Shown here: positions 7,576 to 10,795 of the stretch, in pieces
How the letters are laid out: the number at the start of each line of letters is the position of its first letter
Numbering within the stretch: the first letter of the stretch is position 1
Source: an uncultured Clostridia bacterium
Lineage (GTDB): Bacteria > Bacillota > Clostridia > Oscillospirales > Acutalibacteraceae
Length of the DNA: 10,795 nucleotides
NCBI GenBank assembly: GCA_945221685.1
Contig: CALYNN010000037.1
Coordinates: forward strand, 1-10,795
Reading direction: 5' to 3'
Position numbers and translations under genes: made by a program
Notes under the pieces: model-generated
What the model was told of the DNA's origin: nothing
Seen by the model: the letters and a program-made list of their open reading frames with translations, nothing else
Databases searched by the model: none

Positions 7576-7898
7576 CAGATACAGAGCTTGAAAGATATTT
7601 TAAAAAAGCAGATTTAATTCCTGCAATAATTCAAGAGGACTCAACAAATCAGGTTCTTATGCTTGCTTATATGAGCAGAGAGTCTATGAAAAAAACTCTT
7701 GAAACAGGCTACACTTGGTTTTGGTCGCGGTCAAGGCAGGAGCTTTGGAATAAGGGAGCGACATCAGGCCATCTTCAAAGGGTTGTTTCAATCTGCTCCG
7801 ATTGCGACGACGATACTCTGCTGATAAGAGTTGTTCAAACGGGTGCTGCCTGCCATACAGGCAGTCACTCCTGCTTTTTCAATGAAATAAACCTCTGA
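7572..7898 (+). CDS. hisI: Phosphoribosyl-AMP cyclohydrolase
   Basis: This zinc- and magnesium-dependent enzyme opens the adenine ring of phosphoribosyl-AMP to give ProFAR, the third step of histidine synthesis. Its 108 residues are a complete stand-alone HisI; there is no fused HisE domain. Motifs are TWFWSRSRQELWNKG (48-62), the metal-binding DCDDD (77-81, aspartates 77, 79 and 81 with C78), and GAACHTGSHSCF (91-102) with zinc cysteines C94 and C101. The ATG at 7572 overlaps the hisA stop as ATGA and has GAGG at 7561-7564, 7 nt upstream. A TTG two codons earlier is possible but not needed. A 19-bp gap leads to the hisE start region. Confidence 0.96.
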   Translation: MTDTELERYFKKADLIPAIIQEDSTNQVLMLAYMSRESMKKTLETGYTWFWSRSRQELWNKGATSGHLQRVVSICSDCDDDTLLIRVVQTGAACHTGSHSCFFNEINL

Positions 7899-7917
7899 TT
7901 TTTAGGATATAAAAAAT

Positions 7918-8241
7918 ATGGATTAAATTAGAAATGATTACGAAACAATACATCCAAGAAAAGCGGCAACGTAGGCGGGCTCCTATACCTGTTATCTTTT
8001 TGAGCAAGGATTAGATAAAATTCTTAAAAAGGTAGGCGAGGAGTCTGCCGAAATGATTATTGCCGCCAAAAACGGAGATAAGGATGAAACCGTCGGCGAA
8101 ATTTGCGACCTGCTTTACCACACCTTAGTAATGATGGTTGACTGCGGTATAACGGTTGAGGATGTTGAAGGACTTCTTGCAAAAAGAGCCGAAAAAGCAG
8201 GAAACCTAAAGAAATTTCACAAAGTAGATAAGAATTCATAA
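7918..8241 (+). pseudogene. hisE: Phosphoribosyl-ATP pyrophosphatase, interrupted by two in-frame stop codons
   Basis: HisE removes pyrophosphate from phosphoribosyl-ATP, the second step of the pathway. From ATG 7918 (AGGAT at 7904-7908, 9 nt upstream) one frame of 107 residues aligns along its length with the family and needs no insertion or deletion. It is broken by TAA at codon 3 (7924-7926) and TAG at codon 19 (7972-7974). After the TAG come AGSYTCYLFEQGLDK, then KVGEES, the first metal motif ExxE (E42, E45), and EICDLLYH with ExxD (E61, D64), so the MazG-like all-alpha core is intact. Between the stops, ETIHPRKAAT aligns with the usual helix before GSYT, but HP sits where family members tend to have a hydrophobic then an acidic residue. 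No ATG, GTG or TTG lies in frame before ATG 8053, and that start would lose the first ExxE. Possible explanations are a recent pseudogene, sequencing error, or stop read-through. The stop overlaps the recJ start (TAATG). Confidence 0.85.
8038..8043 (+). promoter_or_regulatory. Shine-Dalgarno-like GAGGAG before an internal ATG in hisE
   Basis: GAGGAG lies 9 nt before the in-frame ATG at 8053. Translation from there would give the last 62 HisE residues and end at the TAATG overlap with recJ. The hexamer also encodes the conserved Glu-Glu of the KVGEE motif, so it may be coincidence. It matters because it could sustain ribosome delivery to recJ despite the stop codons upstream. Confidence 0.35.
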
Positions 8242-10262
8242 TGTCGTATAAAAAATGGATAGTTGCCGACGCAGATAAAGAAAAAGCGTCTTTGTTAAGT
8301 GAAAAACTGAATATTGACCCGTTTATTGCATTTCTTCTTGTGTCAAGAGGAATTGACGACGCGCTGGCGGCAGAAGGCTTTTTGTCCTCCTCCTGCGCTT
8401 TTTCTTCTCCTTTTTCTCTTAAGGATATGGATAAGGCGGTTGCCAGAATAAATCAGGCTCTTGATAACAATGAAAAAATCTGTATCTACGGCGATTATGA
8501 TTGCGACGGGGTAACCTCTACCGCACTGCTTGTTACATTTTTTGAAAGCTTGGGTGCAGATGTTATTTACTTTATTCCCAACCGCCTAACAGACGGCTAT
8601 GGAATGAATAAGGACGCTGTTTATGAAATTAAGCAAAAGGGCGCCGATTTAATCATTACTGTTGATAACGGTATTTCCGCAATAGAGGAAGCAGAGTATG
8701 TTTATTCCTTGGGTATGGAGCTGATTATTACAGACCACCACCAAGTCGGCGATGCTCTGCCCAAGGCCTGCGCGGTTATTAATCCTCACAGAGAGGATAA
8801 TAATATTAAGTTTAAGGAGCTTGCGGGAGTAGGCGTTGCATTTAAGCTTGCCTGCGGCGTTTATGACGGCGAGGTAGAGGATTTGCTTGAGCAGTTTGCC
8901 GACCTTGTTGCAATAGGAACAATCGGTGATGTTGTGCCGCTTAAGGATGAAAACCGAGGCTTTGTCAGATACGGGCTGGAGCTTATTAACAGCGGCTCAC
9001 GAATAGGCATTGACGCCTTGCGTCAGGCGGCAGGAAATGCAGACGGCAGGCTTTCATCGGGAGATGTTGCCTTTCAGCTATGCCCAAGGCTTAATGCGGC
9101 AGGCAGAATGGATAATGCCGTTAATGCCCTTGAGCTTTTGATATGCGATGATTATGAGGAGGCACGCTTTAAGGCAGAGCAGCTTAATACAGAAAATTCT
9201 CACCGCCATACTGTTGAGAGTAACATTGTTGAGGATATTAAGCTTAAGATTAGGGAAAACCCTTCTCTTGCAGAAGACAGGGTTATTGTTGTTGCCGGCA
9301 AGGGCTATCACCACGGAGTAATAGGAATTGCCGCGTCACATATAGCTTCCTTGTACGGCAAGCCTTCGGTAATACTTGCAGTTGATGAAAACGGCGAGGT
9401 AACAGGCTCTGCAAGAAGCATTGAAGGCTTTAACATTTTTGAAGCCATTAGCTACTGCTCGCCTCTATTAACTCATTTCGGAGGGCATCCTCTTGCGGCA
9501 GGATTAGGTACAGAGGAAAAAAATATTGATGCCTTCAGAAAGCAAATAAACGAATTTGCCGAAAATAAGTATCCCGTTATGCCTGTTGAAGCTTTGCACC
9601 TTGACTGCAAGCTTTCACCCTTTTATCTCAGCACTGAGCTTGCCGATAATCTTGCGGCGTTAGAGCCATACGGCGCAGATAATCCTCAGCCTCTGTTCGG
9701 ACTTTTCAATGTTAAGCTTGTTTCGATTACTCCTTTGTCCGAGGGCAAGCATATAAGAATTGAGGTTCAGAAAAAGGGTAAATCCTTTAAAGCAGTTATC
9801 TTTAGGGTAAGCGAGGATATGTTTCCGTATAAAGCAGGGGATATGCTTGATTTGGCTGTAAAGGTATCAAAAAATCTTTTTAAAGGCAAATATTATCTTT
9901 CCGTTCAGGCTGTTGACTACCGCCTAAACGGAACGGATGACAGCAAATATTTTACCGAAAAGGCAGACTACGAGCTTTTTAATACAGGAAGTAAAAATAA
10001 AACAGAGCTATATCCAAGCAGAGATATATGCTCCGTGATTTATAAATTCTTAAAGCAGAATAACGGCTGGAAATGCAGTAATGAAGATTTGTATTTTGCT
10101 TTAAGGCAGGCAGTTACCTACGGACAGCTTATGTTTGCTCTTGCCGCCTTTGAGGAGGCAGGGCTGATAAATCGTGACGGCGGTATAAAGCTAAACGCCG
10201 CACAGGGTAAGGTTAACTTAGACGAAACCAATATACTTAAATCCTTGAAGGGAAGACTTTAA
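8241..10262 (+). CDS. recJ: Single-stranded-DNA-specific 5'-3' exonuclease RecJ
   Basis: RecJ is a cytosolic DHH-family nuclease that degrades 5'-ended single strands during recombination and repair, using manganese. Its 673 residues are within the range of Firmicute RecJ proteins. In order: motif I YGDYDCDG (83-90), motif II VDNG (141-144), the DHH motif (165-167), GDVVPL with the fourth motif aspartate D230, CPRLNAAGRM (281-290), the DHHA1 region with GSARSIEGFN (389-398) and GGHPLAAGL (414-422), an OB-like region to about residue 560, and a less conserved C-terminal extension (about 570-673) that looks helical and possibly winged-helix. Catalytic motifs are intact. The ATG overlaps the hisE stop and has no clear Shine-Dalgarno sequence, only AT-rich GATAAGAA, so translation probably depends on coupling to hisE. 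It ends immediately before the rel start with no intervening base. Confidence 0.96.
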   Translation: MSYKKWIVADADKEKASLLSEKLNIDPFIAFLLVSRGIDDALAAEGFLSSSCAFSSPFSLKDMDKAVARINQALDNNEKICIYGDYDCDGVTSTALLVTFFESLGADVIYFIPNRLTDGYGMNKDAVYEIKQKGADLIITVDNGISAIEEAEYVYSLGMELIITDHHQVGDALPKACAVINPHREDNNIKFKELAGVGVAFKLACGVYDGEVEDLLEQFADLVAIGTIGDVVPLKDENRGFVRYGLELINSGSRIGIDALRQAAGNADGRLSSGDVAFQLCPRLNAAGRMDNAVNALELLICDDYEEARFKAEQLNTENSHRHTVESNIVEDIKLKIRENPSLAEDRVIVVAGKGYHHGVIGIAASHIASLYGKPSVILAVDENGEVTGSARSIEGFNIFEAISYCSPLLTHFGGHPLAAGLGTEEKNIDAFRKQINEFAENKYPVMPVEALHLDCKLSPFYLSTELADNLAALEPYGADNPQPLFGLFNVKLVSITPLSEGKHIRIEVQKKGKSFKAVIFRVSEDMFPYKAGDMLDLAVKVSKNLFKGKYYLSVQAVDYRLNGTDDSKYFTEKADYELFNTGSKNKTELYPSRDICSVIYKFLKQNNGWKCSNEDLYFALRQAVTYGQLMFALAAFEEAGLINRDGGIKLNAAQGKVNLDETNILKSLKGRL

Positions 10263-10795
10263 ATGATTGAAAGTGAAACAGTATATACCGACGGTTATGA
10301 CGACGGATTTGATGCTTTTTTTAAGCAGATAACAGAAAATCCGAATTATGACAGCGAAAAAATTAAAAAGGCATATACTCTTGCAAGAGATGCACACAAA
10401 AATCAGCGTCGCCGTTCAGGCGAGCCTTATATTATGCATCCCGTTGCCGTTGCCGAAATTCTTTTTAAGCTTGGTATGGATAACGAGTGTATTATAGGCG
10501 CTTTGCTTCACGATGTTGTGGAGGATACAGAATACGATTTGGATTATATCCGCCGAGAATTCGGTGACGAGGTTGCACTGCTTGTTGACGGCGTTACAAA
10601 GCTCGGTCAGATTCCTCTTTCCACTCGCGAGGAGGTTCAGGCGGAGAACATAAGAAAAATGTTTATCGCTATGAACGAGGATATAAGGGTTATTATTATC
10701 AAGCTTTGCGATAGGCTTCACAATATGCGTACCCTTCAGCATATGCCCGAATATAAGCGCCGCGAAAAAAGTCTTGAAACTCTTGAAATTTATGC
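10263..10795 (+). CDS. rel: RelA/SpoT-family (p)ppGpp synthetase/hydrolase, N-terminal part (3' partial)
   Basis: About 178 residues of the N-terminal HD hydrolase domain are present; the synthetase, TGS and ACT regions lie beyond the window. The Rel family makes and degrades the alarmone (p)ppGpp in response to amino acid starvation. Visible signatures are RRRSGEPYIMHP (49-60, metal ligand H59), LLHDVVEDT (81-89), giving the HDxxED catalytic motif H83-D84 and E87-D88, VDGVTKLGQI (108-117) and KLCDRLHNMRTL (147-158) with D150 and N154. An intact HDxxED motif fits a bifunctional Rel or SpoT rather than a hydrolase-dead RelA. The ATG directly abuts the recJ TAA and is preceded by AAGGGAAG at about 10248-10255, a good ribosome binding site. 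Whether the synthetase half is intact cannot be seen. Confidence 0.95.
   Translation, partial: MIESETVYTDGYDDGFDAFFKQITENPNYDSEKIKKAYTLARDAHKNQRRRSGEPYIMHPVAVAEILFKLGMDNECIIGALLHDVVEDTEYDLDYIRREFGDEVALLVDGVTKLGQIPLSTREEVQAENIRKMFIAMNEDIRVIIIKLCDRLHNMRTLQHMPEYKRREKSLETLEIY

Noticed and set aside
7934..8014. Alternative small gene from ATG 7934 in the hisE start region
   Set aside because: It gives a 26-residue arginine-rich peptide with no family resemblance that ends in TAG at 8012; the HisE frame explains the conservation better.
1..10795. Mobile element, CRISPR array or defence island
   Set aside because: No transposase, integrase, terminal repeats, direct repeat array or toxin-like pair was seen; the genes are housekeeping and share similar codon use.

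Overview
The window carries one strand of tightly packed bacterial genes, all reading left to right. It looks like a chromosomal segment from a Gram-positive anaerobe of the class Clostridia, with an Oscillospiraceae/Ruminococcaceae-like gut organism as a tentative guess. The grounds are a PolC-type replicative polymerase, a short-form HisG that depends on HisZ, a bifunctional Rel with an intact hydrolase motif, moderately low GC, and a recJ-rel junction. No insertion sequence, CRISPR array, tRNA or rRNA gene was recognised.

Layout. Bases 1-2103 are the C-terminal half of polC, whose 5' end lies outside the window. Bases 2104-2255 form the only sizeable non-coding gap (152 bp). It holds a good sigma-A-type promoter with an operator-like dyad over its -10 box, a leader hairpin and a strong ribosome binding site. 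From 2256 to 8241 runs a histidine operon: a fused hisZ-hisG gene, hisD, two non-histidine genes (a membrane-anchored ComEC-like metallo-beta-lactamase-fold hydrolase and a small DUF3006 protein), then hisB, hisA, hisI and a damaged hisE. recJ follows at 8241 and the start of rel (relA/spoT family) at 10263, running off the right edge. Nearly every junction is an overlap (TAATG or ATGA) or a very short gap, so the block from hisZG to rel is probably one transcript.

How it fits together. HisZG makes phosphoribosyl-ATP, HisE and HisI convert it to ProFAR, HisA isomerises that, HisB dehydrates imidazoleglycerol phosphate, and HisD performs the last two oxidations. The HisH/HisF synthase and the HisC aminotransferase are not here, although their usual slots between hisB, hisA and hisI can be inspected. 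Any complete pathway therefore needs those genes elsewhere.

Most worth a second look. (1) hisE keeps a full-length alignable frame but has two in-frame stop codons in its first 19 codons, with a Shine-Dalgarno-like sequence before an internal ATG that could keep the downstream recJ start coupled. (2) HisZ and HisG are one polypeptide. (3) A competence-type hydrolase plus DUF3006 pair is embedded by stop-start overlap inside the histidine operon. (4) hisH, hisF and hisC are absent. (5) The operon appears to run into recJ and the stringent-response gene rel, without the apt gene that often separates those two. I found no convincing wholly new defence or mobile system; this is mainly a housekeeping region with an unusual operon arrangement.
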